This document shows, in pieces, positions 25,480-36,130 of a stretch of DNA of 64,000 bases (positions are counted from its first letter, which is position 1; every line of letters begins with the position of its first letter). Below the pieces are notes generated by a model. That model did no database searches, had not been told where the DNA came from, and saw only the letters and a list, made by a program, of their open reading frames with translations. Both the position numbers and the translations under genes were made by a program. The stretch is from Marinobacter orientalis (GTDB lineage Bacteria > Pseudomonadota > Gammaproteobacteria > Pseudomonadales > Oleiphilaceae), in the NCBI RefSeq assembly GCF_004792665.1, contig NZ_SRZX01000008.1, forward strand, positions 55,999 to 119,998. The letters are read 5' to 3'.

Positions 25480-26782
25480 CCTTGATCCTGTACTCGGCGG
25501 ACCGGGCATGGGCGGTCAACCCTTCGCCCCGGGCCAGAACCGATGCCACTCGCCCCATCCGGTCTGCACCCGCAGCAGAAAAGCCGATAATGGAAGACCG
25601 CTTCTGGAAGTCATAAACCCCCAGCGGCGACGAAAACCGCGCCGTTCCGGACGTCGGCAACACGTGGTTCGGGCCGGCACAGTAGTCACCCAGCGCCTCG
25701 GCCGTATACCGGCCCATGAAAATCGCGCCGGCATGACGGATTTCCTCCACCAGGCTTTCCGGATCTTCCACGGAGAGCTCCAGGTGCTCGGGCGCAATGC
25801 GGTTGGAAACCTGCGCGGCTTCAGACAGATCCGCTACGTGGATCAATGCAGCACGGTCAGCCATGGAAGTGGCAATAATCCCGGCCCGCTCCATGGTAGG
25901 CAGCAGTTTGTTGATACTGGCCTGCACCGCGTCGAGGAACGCGGCATCCGGGCTGATCAGAATGGATTGCGCCTGCTCGTCATGCTCGGCCTGGGAGAAC
26001 AGATCCATGGCAATCCAGTCCGGGTCGGTTTTGCCGTCGCAGATAACCAGAATCTCTGACGGACCGGCAATCATATCGATGCCAACAGTACCGAAAACCT
26101 CGCGCTTTGCGGTGGCAACAAAGATATTGCCCGGCCCCACGATCTTGTCCACGGCCGGAATGGTTTCCGTTCCGTAAGCCAGCGCACCCACCGCCTGGGC
26201 ACCACCCACACAAAACACCCTGTCAACTCCCGCTATCGCAGCAGCGGCCAGAACCATATCGTTCACCACCCCATCCGGCGTGGGAACAACCATAATGACC
26301 TCGCCCACCCCGGCAACCTTCGCCGGTATCGCATTCATCAGCACAGAGGACGGATAGGCCGCCTTGCCTCCGGGCACATAGAGACCAGCCCGGTCCAGCG
26401 GCGTCACCTTCTGCCCCAGCACCGTTCCGTCCTCGTCTTCATACTGCCAGGACGTCTGATTCTGACGTTCGTGATAATCCCGAACCCGCTCGGCCGCCTT
26501 CTCAAGCGTTACTCGCTGATCCCGGGGGATAGTCTCCAGTGCTTTTTGCAGACGATCCTGCCCCATCTCCAGTTCGGCAACAGAGCCAACCTTCAAGCGG
26601 TCAAATTTCTCGGTAAATTCCAGAACCGCTGCGTCACCGCGGGTTTTAACCTGATGCAGGATATGACGAACCGACTCATTCACCTGATGATCAACACTGT
26701 CGTCCCACGCCAAAAGTTTTTCCAGCGCACTGTCAAAGTCACTCTGGGAGGCGTTCAACCGTTTGATGTTGATATCAGTCAT
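25466..26782 (-). CDS. hisD: Histidinol dehydrogenase
   Basis: Zinc enzyme of 438 residues that oxidises histidinol to histidine in two NAD-dependent steps. Motifs include [36 protein letters not shown], the metal/substrate region [15 protein letters not shown], and [20 protein letters not shown] 26782 follows AAGGAAAG. The last four residues (GRSD) and the TAG are encoded by a REP-like unit on the opposite strand, so the natural C-terminus appears to have been replaced. A family-B repeat sits between it and hisG. Confidence 0.96.
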   Translation of the reverse strand: MTDINIKRLNASQSDFDSALEKLLAWDDSVDHQVNESVRHILHQVKTRGDAAVLEFTEKFDRLKVGSVAELEMGQDRLQKALETIPRDQRVTLEKAAERVRDYHERQNQTSWQYEDEDGTVLGQKVTPLDRAGLYVPGGKAAYPSSVLMNAIPAKVAGVGEVIMVVPTPDGVVNDMVLAAAAIAGVDRVFCVGGAQAVGALAYGTETIPAVDKIVGPGNIFVATAKREVFGTVGIDMIAGPSEILVICDGKTDPDWIAMDLFSQAEHDEQAQSILISPDAAFLDAVQASINKLLPTMERAGIIATSMADRAALIHVADLSEAAQVSNRIAPEHLELSVEDPESLVEEIRHAGAIFMGRYTAEALGDYCAGPNHVLPTSGTARFSSPLGVYDFQKRSSIIGFSAAGADRMGRVASVLARGEGLTAHARSAEYRIKGRSD

Positions 26783-26862
26783 TTCGTCTTTCCTTGTTTG
26801 CGGAAGCTCTCCCCCGCGGTTTGAAAAGTCTAACTGGCTCGAAGATACGGCAAAGGCCGGGG

Positions 26863-26973
26863 AACGGCTCAGGAAGGGTTGTCCAAAACTGTACGGAGCC
26901 ATGGATGGCGGAGTCCAAGCGTCACATGGATGTGCCGAAGGAGCGTGTTTTGGACAACCCTTCCTGTGCCGTT
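26863..26973 (-). repeat. Family B three-way-junction repeat, copy 2 (between hisG and hisD)
   Basis: Arms 26863-26889 and 26947-26973 pair over 26 of 27 positions; the right arm ends 2 bp from the hisG stop codon. The core holds GCCAT-GG-ATGGC and CACAT-GG-ATGTG hairpins. The arms end in CCAAAAC/GTTTTGG, as in copy 3. Orientation is opposite to copies 1 and 3. Its place inside an operon suggests an effect on hisG/hisD transcript balance, but this is inference. Confidence 0.8.
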
Positions 26974-26974
26974 C

Positions 26975-27622
26975 TTACTCCGAGGCCCGCCGCTTATCCA
27001 CGGCAGCCGACATCTTCTCAATTATGGGGTTAATGCCCGCATGTTTCATCTTCATTGAGGCCCGATTGACCACAAGGCGCGAGCTTATGTTCTCGATCAG
27101 CTCCCGGGCTTCGAGACCGTTCGCTTTCAGGGTATTGCCGGTATCAACAATATCGACGATTTCATCAGCCAGACCCAGAATCGGCGCAAGCTCCATGGCG
27201 CCGTAGAGCTTGATGATATCGGCCTGTCGCCCCTGGGCGGAATAGTAACGACGCGCCAGATTAACGAACTTGGTCGCTACACGCAGACGACCTTCCGGGG
27301 CATCGGTACCTTTCTTACCCGCCGTCATCAGCCGACAGCGGGAAATATTCAGATCCAGCGGCTCATAAAGCCCCTCACCACCGTGCTCCATCAGCACATC
27401 CTTGCCGGTCACACCCAGATCGGCGCCACCATACTGAACATAGGTCGGCACATCCGTTGCCCGGAGAATCAATATGCGCACGTTCGGATCCGTGGTGGGA
27501 AACACCAGCTTGCGGGACTTTTTGACATCGTCGACCAGTTCAATGCCGGCTTCTTTCAATAGCGGCAGAGTCTCGTCGAGAATTCGTCCCTTCGACAGCG
27601 CGATGGTGATGGAGTCGGTCAT
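26975..27622 (-). CDS. hisG: ATP phosphoribosyltransferase, short form
   Basis: Condenses ATP with PRPP in the first committed step of histidine synthesis. The 215 residues have [15 protein letters not shown] at the N-terminus, [12 protein letters not shown], and the PRPP loop [17 protein letters not shown]. The protein lacks the C-terminal regulatory domain of the long form, so by family knowledge it needs the HisRS-like partner HisZ, which is not in this window. The start at 27622 is 22 bp after the murA stop. Confidence 0.96.
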   Translation of the reverse strand: MTDSITIALSKGRILDETLPLLKEAGIELVDDVKKSRKLVFPTTDPNVRILILRATDVPTYVQYGGADLGVTGKDVLMEHGGEGLYEPLDLNISRCRLMTAGKKGTDAPEGRLRVATKFVNLARRYYSAQGRQADIIKLYGAMELAPILGLADEIVDIVDTGNTLKANGLEARELIENISSRLVVNRASMKMKHAGINPIIEKMSAAVDKRRASE

Positions 27623-27644
27623 GCGTCCTTCCGGTTCAATGGGT

Positions 27645-29176
<1,532 letters not shown>

Positions 29177-29236
29177 AAAAAAATCCTCGGCGTTTTTGAA
29201 TCAGGGGCGGGATTGTAACCAATTATGGCGTCCGGG

Positions 29237-29590
29237 TCAGCTCTGGTCCCGGTTTTCACGGGGCGCCTGAGAGGGTGCCTGCGACGGGAAGCCCGGCAAC
29301 TGGTCATCGAGACCGCTCAAAGCTGCGAGCGAAGCCAGCCGTTCGCCGACACCTGAAAAGTGAAGGTTCTGGCTGTGGCGGCGCGCCAGGCGCTGCCAGC
29401 AAAGCAGAAGCGAAAGCACCACGCTGTGCGCGGTACTCATTGCGGTGAGATCCACTGTCAGGTCCGTCTTGCTGCCCAGGATCAGCCGCTCGCCCTCTTT
29501 CCTGAGCGCAACCACGGTCAGCGGGTCGATACTGCCGCTGAGCGTCAGCCTGTCATCTTCCAGGGTGACCGTGGCCTGCGCTGAGGTCAT
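29237..29590 (-). CDS. mlaB: Mla pathway STAS-domain protein MlaB
   Basis: Cytoplasmic STAS-domain protein of 117 residues that binds the ATPase MlaF and stabilises the MlaFEDB complex. The fold is seen in VTLEDDRLTLSGSID, LTVDLTAMSTAHSVVLSLLL (the STAS loop with a Thr/Ser pair) and GVGERLASLAALSGLDDQLP. Its ATG overlaps the mlaC stop by 4 nt (ATGA), implying translational coupling. The Gln/Pro-rich tail after residue 103 is not conserved. Confidence 0.9.
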   Translation of the reverse strand: MTSAQATVTLEDDRLTLSGSIDPLTVVALRKEGERLILGSKTDLTVDLTAMSTAHSVVLSLLLCWQRLARRHSQNLHFSGVGERLASLAALSGLDDQLPGFPSQAPSQAPRENRDQS

Positions 29591-30243
29591 GATTTGTCGA
29601 CTTCATCTTCCAGATTCAGGGAATCAACGGCATCCCCCCAACCGTCGATCACGGCCTGGACTTTACCGCCATTTTTTTCCATCTCCTGGCTGAAGCGATC
29701 ACGGAACGCCAGGCCGATGTTCACACCCTCAACGATGACGTTCTCCATCATCCAGCGGCCTTCGTCTGTCTTGTACATGGAATAGGCCACCGGATACCGG
29801 TTCCCCGACGCGCTGATCACTTCCATGCGTACCGACGCACGCTCGTCATTGTCCGGATTGATCACTGCGTCCTTCACCTTGATGGTGAAATCCTCGGTGC
29901 TCACCAGAGCCTGGGCGTAGCTGTCAAAGAGACTGCGCTTGAACTTTTCCACGAACTCGTCGCGCTGCTCCGGAGACGTCTGGCGCGCGTAACGCCCCAT
30001 CACCCGGGCGGCAATTCTGCGAAAGTCCACGAAGCCTTCCAGCTCCTGCTCCATGCTGCGGTAAAAAGCCTGCGGATCTTTTTCATACAGCCCCTTTTCT
30101 TCATGGAGCTTGTCCACGAGTTGCTGGGTATTTTCATCCACGTACTCAACCAGGTCTTTCTCGGGGCTGGCGTGGACCGGAACCGCTACAGCGGTCATTA
30201 ATAATGCAACTACTAGCAGCAGGCTGTGCCTGATCAGAACCAT
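29587..30243 (-). CDS. mlaC: Periplasmic phospholipid-binding protein MlaC
   Basis: Shuttles phospholipids between the outer-membrane MlaA complex and MlaFEDB. From ATG 30243 (AGGAG site) the 218 residues begin with a signal peptide (MVLIRHSLLLVVALLMTAVA, cut after VHA). The mature domain contains FRRIAARVMGRYARQTSPEQ, FKRSLFDSYAQAL and the terminal FRDRFSQEMEKNGGKVQAVI typical of MlaC/Ttg2D. Confidence 0.94.
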   Translation of the reverse strand: MVLIRHSLLLVVALLMTAVAVPVHASPEKDLVEYVDENTQQLVDKLHEEKGLYEKDPQAFYRSMEQELEGFVDFRRIAARVMGRYARQTSPEQRDEFVEKFKRSLFDSYAQALVSTEDFTIKVKDAVINPDNDERASVRMEVISASGNRYPVAYSMYKTDEGRWMMENVIVEGVNIGLAFRDRFSQEMEKNGGKVQAVIDGWGDAVDSLNLEDEVDKS

Positions 30244-30274
30244 GGTTGTCTCCTGTAAACCACTTGCTTTCGTT

Positions 30275-30724
30275 TTACTGCCCGGAGGCAAAGTTGGATA
30301 TCATTCGTTCAAGGTTCATGGCGGACTGCGTGGAGTAAAAAGTATCCCCGTCGTCGAGAGATTCCGTGTCGCCGCCCACTGAAATATCAATGTACTGCTC
30401 ACCAAGCAGACCGGATGTACGTATTACTGCTGCGCTATCGGCGGGAATGTTGTCGACACTCCCGTTCACATCAATAACCACCCGGGCCTGGAAAGTTTCT
30501 TTATTCAGTGAAATCTCCCGGATACTGCCGACGGTCACACCGGCCATGGACACCCTGGCGCGGGGTGTCAGGCCGCCGGCGTCGTTGAAGTTGGCGTAGA
30601 GCGTGTAGGAACTCTCCGGCGCCTTGGGCGTTAGCCCGCTGACCTGCAGTGCCAGAAACATCATGGCCGCGATTCCGGCAATCATGAACAGCCCCACGAT
30701 GACTTCTGTTGTTCTCTGTGCCAT
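30275..30724 (-). CDS. mlaD: MCE-domain lipid transfer protein MlaD
   Basis: Inner-membrane anchored MCE protein of 149 residues; homologues form a hexameric ring on MlaE. One N-terminal helix (about 7-27, IVGLFMIAGIAAMMFLAL) is followed by the MCE core (YTLYANFNDAGGLTPRARVS, VTVGSIREISL, IRTSGLLGEQYIDIS). Start 30724 is 38 bp after mlaE on the same strand. Confidence 0.95.
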   Translation of the reverse strand: MAQRTTEVIVGLFMIAGIAAMMFLALQVSGLTPKAPESSYTLYANFNDAGGLTPRARVSMAGVTVGSIREISLNKETFQARVVIDVNGSVDNIPADSAAVIRTSGLLGEQYIDISVGGDTESLDDGDTFYSTQSAMNLERMISNFASGQ

Positions 30725-30762
30725 GACGGCCCCCTGTGTCCAGATGTTTCAGTATACCGCGA

Positions 30763-31542
30763 TCAGAAGTCGCCAAACATGACGGCAGTGAGCACAAAAT
30801 CCAGCCCCAGCACCGCCAGCGAGGAATACACCACGGTCTTGGTGGTAGCGGAGCTGATACCCTCCGAGGTGGGCACACAGTCATAGCCCTGGTAGACCGC
30901 AATCCAGCTGCAGACAAAGCCGAACACCACACTCTTGATGACGCCATTCAGCACATCAGAGGTAAAGCTCACCGAGGCCTGCATATTGCCCCAGAACGAC
31001 CCCTCGAAAACGCCGAGCCATTCAACGCCCACCAGCATGCCGCCCCAGATTCCGACCACCGAAAACACCGCCGCCAGCACCGGAACCGCAATGAAGCCTG
31101 CCCAGAGCCGCGGGGCAATCACCCGGCGAAGCGGATCAACACCCATCATTTCCATGCTGGAAAGCTGTTCGGTGGTTTTCATCAGACCGATTTCCGCCGT
31201 CAGTGCCGAGCCGGCGCGACCCGCAAACAGCAGCGCCGTCACCACCGGCCCAAGCTCCCGTACCAGCGTCAGGGCGATCATCTGACCAACGGCCGCTTCC
31301 GATCCATAATCACTGAGGATGGTGTAGCCCTGGAGCCCCAGCACCATACCGATGAACAGGCCGGACACCACAATGATCGCCAGGGACAGCACGCCGATCG
31401 AATACAATTGTTTCACCAACAGCGGGAATGCCACGGAAGGTTTTGACACGCCACCCAGCACGCCGGCCAGAAAACGCCCGGAGCGGCCCAGCGAGGCTAT
31501 GATCTCAAGCCCCAGCCGCCCCAATGCCGCCAGTTTTTCCAT
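30763..31542 (-). CDS. mlaE: Lipid asymmetry ABC permease MlaE
   Basis: Polytopic permease (259 residues) of the MlaFEDB transporter. The MlaE family signature is evident: [40 protein letters not shown] (the permease EAA-like segment), [15 protein letters not shown] region around [20 protein letters not shown], and several C-terminal helices. Its ATG overlaps the mlaF TGA by one base (TGATG). Confidence 0.95.
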   Translation of the reverse strand: MEKLAALGRLGLEIIASLGRSGRFLAGVLGGVSKPSVAFPLLVKQLYSIGVLSLAIIVVSGLFIGMVLGLQGYTILSDYGSEAAVGQMIALTLVRELGPVVTALLFAGRAGSALTAEIGLMKTTEQLSSMEMMGVDPLRRVIAPRLWAGFIAVPVLAAVFSVVGIWGGMLVGVEWLGVFEGSFWGNMQASVSFTSDVLNGVIKSVVFGFVCSWIAVYQGYDCVPTSEGISSATTKTVVYSSLAVLGLDFVLTAVMFGDF

Positions 31543-32354
31543 CAGCGGCTACTCCCGGTAATGCCCCAGTCCTGCCCTGCCTCGGCTGCCGGGTAATGAA
31601 ATGGTACCGGACCATCCGGATGGCCGTGCAGAAACTGCTGGACCCGCTCCGACGGATGCGCCCGCAGCTCCTCGGGAGTGCCGTCGCCGATAACCTGGCC
31701 ATCCGCCACAATGCAGGCGTAATGACAGATACTCAGGGATTCCTGCACATCATGGGAAACCATCACACTGGTCAGGCCCATGGAGCTGTTCAGATCCCGG
31801 ATCAGCTTGATCAGTACCCCCATGGCAATGGGATCCTGACCGGTGAAAGGCTCGTCGTACATGATCAGTTCCGGATCCAGCGCGATGCTGCGGGCCAGCG
31901 CCACCCGCCGGGTCATTCCCCCGGACAGCTCCGCTGGCATCAGTTCGCGGGCGCCGCGCAGGCCAACCGCCTCCAGCTTCATCAGCACGATATCGCGGAT
32001 CATGTCTTCCGGCAGAGCGGTATGAACCCGAAGGGGAAAGGCCACGTTCTCGAACACACTCAGATCCGTAAACAGGGCACCGCTCTGGAACAGCATGCCC
32101 ATTTTCTCCCGCAGGCGGTACAGGGCCTTGCGCTTGAGTCGCGGAACATTTTCACCGGCGACAGTAATGGTGCCGGAATCGGGCCGCAACTGGCCGCCGA
32201 TCAGTCTCAGCAGCGTGGTCTTGCCGGTGCCGCTGGGGCCCATGATGGCGGTAATCTTTCCGCGGGGGATACGCAGGCTGACACCATCGAAGATGCGACG
32301 ACCACTGCGGGTGAAAACCACGTCTTCAAGCTCGATGTAGGGAGAAGTGTCCAT
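31542..32354 (-). CDS. mlaF: Lipid asymmetry ABC ATPase MlaF
   Basis: ATPase of 270 residues for MlaFEDB. Walker [14 protein letters not shown] signature [13 protein letters not shown], Walker [14 protein letters not shown] and the H-loop SHDVQES are all present. ATG 32354 is chosen because the protein then starts directly at the ABC domain ([18 protein letters not shown]); the frame is open 26 codons further upstream without a plausible site. First gene of the mlaFEDCB-ibaG-murA-his row. Confidence 0.95.
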   Translation of the reverse strand: MDTSPYIELEDVVFTRSGRRIFDGVSLRIPRGKITAIMGPSGTGKTTLLRLIGGQLRPDSGTITVAGENVPRLKRKALYRLREKMGMLFQSGALFTDLSVFENVAFPLRVHTALPEDMIRDIVLMKLEAVGLRGARELMPAELSGGMTRRVALARSIALDPELIMYDEPFTGQDPIAMGVLIKLIRDLNSSMGLTSVMVSHDVQESLSICHYACIVADGQVIGDGTPEELRAHPSERVQQFLHGHPDGPVPFHYPAAEAGQDWGITGSSR

Positions 32355-32538
32355 ACCTGTTTCCAGTAACCGCCCGGGTATTACAGGGCCGGCCTCAGGG
32401 GGTCGGCTGCAGCCCTCAATGTGTGCGTACATTATGCCAACCTGCCGACAACCTCAATCCATCCCTGGCAAAATGAATTGATAGCAATGATCAGATTTGC
32501 TGAACGTCCTGTCATGAAGGCAGCCAAAGCCCTTGAAG

Positions 32539-32547
32539 TGATATACT
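32539..32547 (+). promoter_or_regulatory. Candidate extended -10 promoter for the kdsD operon
   Basis: TGATATACT is an extended -10 (TGN plus TATACT) 44 bp upstream of the kdsD ATG in the 237-bp divergent mlaF/kdsD gap. No good -35 lies at 17 bp, as is often the case for extended -10 promoters. Confidence 0.45.
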
Positions 32548-32591
32548 CTCGCCACGAAGAAAAGCATTAACATTCCGAACCCGGGTGCCAG

Positions 32592-33572
32592 ATGAACACC
32601 GAAATCAGTCACAAGTTCAGAGAATCCGCCCTGCGGGCCATTGAGATTGAGCGCGACGCCATTCACGCGCTGACCGAAAGGATCGATGACCAGTTCGTTC
32701 GCGCCTGCGAGGTCATCATGGCCTGCAGGGGACGCGTGGTGGTGACCGGCATGGGCAAATCAGGCCACATCGGCAACAAGATTGCCGCCACGCTGGCCAG
32801 CACCGGCACACCTGCGTTCTTTGTGCACCCGGGCGAAGCCAGCCATGGCGACCTGGGGATGATTACCAGCCAGGATGTGGTGCTGGGCATCTCCAACAGT
32901 GGCAACACCAGTGAAGTGCTGACCATACTGCCGCTGATAAAACGCATGGGCGCCCCGCTGATCAGCATGACCGGCAACCATAACTCCACCCTGGCGCGGG
33001 AAGCCGTCGCCAATCTGGACGTCAGCGTCGCCCTGGAAGCCTGCCCTCTCGGCCTGGCGCCCACCTCCAGCACCACCGCCACCCTGGTGATGGGCGATGC
33101 CCTGGCAGTTGCCCTGCTTGAGGCCCGTGGCTTCAGTAGCGAAGACTTTGCACTGTCGCACCCCGGTGGCACACTGGGTCGCAGACTGCTGCTCCGGGTG
33201 TCCGAAATCATGCACACCGGTGACCGCATCCCCCGGGTAGAGGACACCACCACTCTCAGCGGTGCGCTGCTGGAGATTTCACGCAAAGGGCTGGGCATGA
33301 CCACTGTTGTCAACACCGCAGGCGATCTTGTGGGGGTATTCACCGATGGTGACCTGCGCCGGACCCTGGACCGTTCCGTGGATATCCATAACACGCCCAT
33401 CGCCGAAGTGATGACTCGCAACGGCCGGGTAATCCACGCCGACCAGCTGGCCGCCGAAGCCCTCAACATGATGGAAGAGCTGAAAATCAATGCCCTGCCG
33501 GTGATTGACCGCGACGGCAAGCTGACCGGCGCCATCAACATGCACGACCTGCTGCGGGCCGGGGTGATCTGA
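32592..33572 (+). CDS. kdsD: Arabinose-5-phosphate isomerase
   Basis: Interconverts ribulose-5-P and arabinose-5-P, the first step to KDO for LPS. The 326 residues comprise an N-terminal SIS domain (VVTGMGKSGHIGNKIAATLA, FVHPGEASHGDLGMI, SNSGNTSEVL) and a C-terminal pair of CBS domains (EIMHTGDRIPRVED, GVFTDGDLRRTLD, EVMTRNGRVI). It overlaps kdsC by one base in a TGATG junction and leads the kds-lpt-rpoN cluster. Confidence 0.96.
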   Translation: MNTEISHKFRESALRAIEIERDAIHALTERIDDQFVRACEVIMACRGRVVVTGMGKSGHIGNKIAATLASTGTPAFFVHPGEASHGDLGMITSQDVVLGISNSGNTSEVLTILPLIKRMGAPLISMTGNHNSTLAREAVANLDVSVALEACPLGLAPTSSTTATLVMGDALAVALLEARGFSSEDFALSHPGGTLGRRLLLRVSEIMHTGDRIPRVEDTTTLSGALLEISRKGLGMTTVVNTAGDLVGVFTDGDLRRTLDRSVDIHNTPIAEVMTRNGRVIHADQLAAEALNMMEELKINALPVIDRDGKLTGAINMHDLLRAGVI

Positions 33573-34141
33573 TGAGCGATCTGATGACAGACCAGCAGCG
33601 CCCGCAGTGGCCGGCAGACCTGATGGAAAAAGCAGCCGCCATACGCCTGCTTGCGCTGGACGTCGATGGCGTGATGACCGATGGCAAGCTGTTTTTCAGC
33701 GCCTTCGGAGATGAACTGAAAGGCTTCAACATTCTCGACGGCCTGGGTATCAAGCAGGTGATGGCGGCGGGAATTGAAGTTGCGGTCATTACCGGTCGCC
33801 GTTCGCCCGTGACCGCAAAACGCATGAAGGATCTCGGCGTCCCTCACCTGATACAGGGTCGGGAAGACAAGAAAGCTGCTCTGGCAGAGCTGGTGGGCAA
33901 GCTTGGCATCTCCCGGCAACAGATCGCCTACATGGGCGATGACCTGCCGGACCTGCCGGCCATCCGCTATGCCGGGCTCGGAATAACAGTACCCAATGGC
34001 TACTGGTTTGTACGCCAGCATGCCGATTTCTGTACCGTCGCCCACGGCGGCAGCGGTGCGGTCAGGGAAGCCTGCGAATTGCTGCTGAGTGCCTGCGGGC
34101 AACTCGAGGCCAGCCTGCAACCCTATCTGGATCAGGACTGA
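33572..34141 (+). CDS. kdsC: 3-deoxy-D-manno-octulosonate 8-phosphate phosphatase
   Basis: HAD-family phosphatase of 189 residues that releases KDO from KDO-8-P. HAD motif I is LALDVDGVMTDG (nucleophile D30, acid D32), motif II ITGRRS, motif III Lys in DKKAALAEL and motif IV GDDLPDLP. The small tetrameric type C0 size fits KdsC. Starts inside the kdsD stop and shares its last base with lptC. Confidence 0.95.
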   Translation: MSDLMTDQQRPQWPADLMEKAAAIRLLALDVDGVMTDGKLFFSAFGDELKGFNILDGLGIKQVMAAGIEVAVITGRRSPVTAKRMKDLGVPHLIQGREDKKAALAELVGKLGISRQQIAYMGDDLPDLPAIRYAGLGITVPNGYWFVRQHADFCTVAHGGSGAVREACELLLSACGQLEASLQPYLDQD

Positions 34142-34731
34142 TGTCTGCCCGGCGCCTGTTCCACCGCCCCTGGGTACGAACCCTCAGCCTGGCCGCTACG
34201 GTAGTGGCACTGTTCTTTCTGCTCTGGCAAAGTGATGACCCGTCGGAACCAACAGAGGCTGCAGACCTGCGGGGTGAATCCGAGCCCGACGGTTTTGTGG
34301 TTAACGGCCATTTCCTGTCGTACGACGAAACGGGGCGGCTGACAACGCGGTTCCGAAGCCCGCGCATTGAGCAGTTCGAGTCCCGCAACGAAACCGTTAT
34401 GGACTCCCCCCGGGCGACACTTTACGGCGAAGAAGGCGACCCGCCCTGGCAGGTTCAGGCCACCAGGGGGCGTTTTCTTGAAGCTGATGAGCTGGTTCAT
34501 CTGACCGGTAATGTAAAGGTAATACGGCAGGCCGAAGGCGGCAGCCCGCTGACCCTGACCACAACGGCACTGACCATGAACAACCGGGATCGCACCGTTT
34601 ACACGGATGAGCCGGTGCAATTGACAGACGCCCTCGGTCTGACCACGGCTACCGGAATGAAGGCCTGGATTGATGAGCGCATTCTTGAACTTGAATCGCA
34701 GGTGGAAGGACGTTATGAGCCCGGCAAATAA
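34141..34731 (+). CDS. lptC: LPS export protein LptC
   Basis: Bitopic inner-membrane protein of 196 residues bridging LptBFG to LptA. One N-terminal helix (about 13-30, RTLSLAATVVALFFLLW) precedes a beta-jellyroll periplasmic domain (NGHFLSYDETGRLTTRFRSP, LYGEEGDPPWQVQATRGRFL, VHLTGNVKVI). It overlaps lptA by 17 nt. Confidence 0.93.
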   Translation: MSARRLFHRPWVRTLSLAATVVALFFLLWQSDDPSEPTEAADLRGESEPDGFVVNGHFLSYDETGRLTTRFRSPRIEQFESRNETVMDSPRATLYGEEGDPPWQVQATRGRFLEADELVHLTGNVKVIRQAEGGSPLTLTTTALTMNNRDRTVYTDEPVQLTDALGLTTATGMKAWIDERILELESQVEGRYEPGK

Positions 34732-35314
34732 ATTCTTGCAGCGCGTCAGGCCTTTTGGGCCCGCCGCGAAACCGGTGGTAGTGGCCGCCGTCTGTCTGGC
34801 GCTGTTTGCGCCGGCATCCCAGGCATTTGACCCGCAGTCGGATGCTCCCATCAGGGTCAGTGCGGACAGCGCACGGCTGGATGATGTCCGGGGCATCGCC
34901 ACCTACACGGGTGCCGTGGAAATGACCCAGGGCCAGACCAGCCTGAGCGCCGACAAAGTCGTGCTGTATCGGGACGAGACCGGCATCAGCCGCATAGAGG
35001 CAAACGGCCAGCCCGCACACTACCGGCAGCCGGCCACAGAAGGTCAGGGAAAAACCGATGCCCGTGCCCTGGACATCACCTGGTCTGCCTCCGAAAACCG
35101 GGTAACCTTCGAGCGTGAGGCAGTTATCGAGCAGGATGGCAACCTGTTCCGCGGTGATATTATCCACTATGACAGCGCCGATCGCATCGTCACCGCCAAG
35201 GGCGCTGCTGACGAGGGCGAAGGCAGCGGCCGCGTCGAGATGGTGATCCAGCCACGCGGCACAACCAGCAACCCCGACAGACAGGATACCGATGGCAGTT
35301 CTCAGAGCCAGTAA
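34715..35314 (+). CDS. lptA: LPS transport periplasmic protein LptA
   Basis: Forms the periplasmic jellyroll bridge carrying LPS. From ATG 34715 (GGAAGGA site) the 199 residues have a signal peptide cut near SQA-FDPQSD, then the OstA/LptA domain ([59 protein letters not shown]). An in-frame ATG at 34670 lies inside lptC and lacks a ribosome site. The gene overlaps lptB by 23 nt. Confidence 0.94.
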   Translation: MSPANKFLQRVRPFGPAAKPVVVAAVCLALFAPASQAFDPQSDAPIRVSADSARLDDVRGIATYTGAVEMTQGQTSLSADKVVLYRDETGISRIEANGQPAHYRQPATEGQGKTDARALDITWSASENRVTFEREAVIEQDGNLFRGDIIHYDSADRIVTAKGAADEGEGSGRVEMVIQPRGTTSNPDRQDTDGSSQSQ

Positions 35315-36017
35315 CCTGGCAAAAAGCTATAAGCAGAAGAAAGTCGTCATCGACGTTTCCCTGGAAATCCGCAGCGGCGAAATCGTCGGACTGTTAGGCC
35401 CCAACGGCGCTGGCAAGACCACCTGCTTCTATATGATCGTGGGGCTGGTTCCGGCCGACAACGGCCGGGTTACCATCGACAGCCAGGACATCACGCCACT
35501 GCCCATGCATGGCAGAGCACGCAAAGGTATCGGTTATTTGCCCCAGGAAGCCTCGGTATTCCGCAAACTGACGGTGCGCGACAACATCATGGCTATCCTG
35601 GAAACCCGCCGCGGGCTCAGCCGCAGTGACCGGGATGCCAAGCTCGAAGAGCTGCTCGACGAGTTTCATATCACCCATATCCGCGACAGTCAGGGCATGG
35701 CATTGTCTGGCGGTGAGCGCAGACGGGTGGAAATCGCCCGCGCCCTGGCGATGGAGCCTGCCTTCATCCTGCTGGACGAACCCTTTGCCGGCGTCGACCC
35801 GATCTCGGTGAGCGATATCAAGCATATAATCCGCCATCTGCGGGACAAGGGTATCGGTGTGCTGATCACCGACCACAATGTCAGGGAAACCCTGGACATC
35901 TGTGAAAACGCCTATATAGTCAGCGGGGGCCACATCATCGCCTCTGGCAGCTCGGACGACATCCTCGCCAACCAGCAGGTCAAGGAAGTGTATCTAGGCA
36001 ATGAATTTCGCCTGTAG
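35292..36017 (+). CDS. lptB: LPS export ABC ATPase LptB
   Basis: ATPase of 241 residues that powers LPS extraction by LptFGC. Walker [15 protein letters not shown]-loop [13 protein letters not shown], signature [15 protein letters not shown], Walker [14 protein letters not shown] and H-loop TDHNVRET are complete. The lptF and lptG partners are not in this window. Confidence 0.97.
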   Translation: MAVLRASNLAKSYKQKKVVIDVSLEIRSGEIVGLLGPNGAGKTTCFYMIVGLVPADNGRVTIDSQDITPLPMHGRARKGIGYLPQEASVFRKLTVRDNIMAILETRRGLSRSDRDAKLEELLDEFHITHIRDSQGMALSGGERRRVEIARALAMEPAFILLDEPFAGVDPISVSDIKHIIRHLRDKGIGVLITDHNVRETLDICENAYIVSGGHIIASGSSDDILANQQVKEVYLGNEFRL

Positions 36018-36130
36018 TACACTCGGCAAAGAACTTGCTTGGCACGGCAAGTATCGAGCATACAAAGAGTTTTTGTGCAACCCAAACTCCCTGGTGAGCC
36101 CGCGAGCGACCGAGTGACGGATCCTGAACT

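Noticed and set aside
36039..36046. TTGGCACG upstream of rpoN, resembling a sigma-54 -24 box
   Set aside because: No GC dinucleotide stands 10 nt beyond the GG, so the -12 element is missing.
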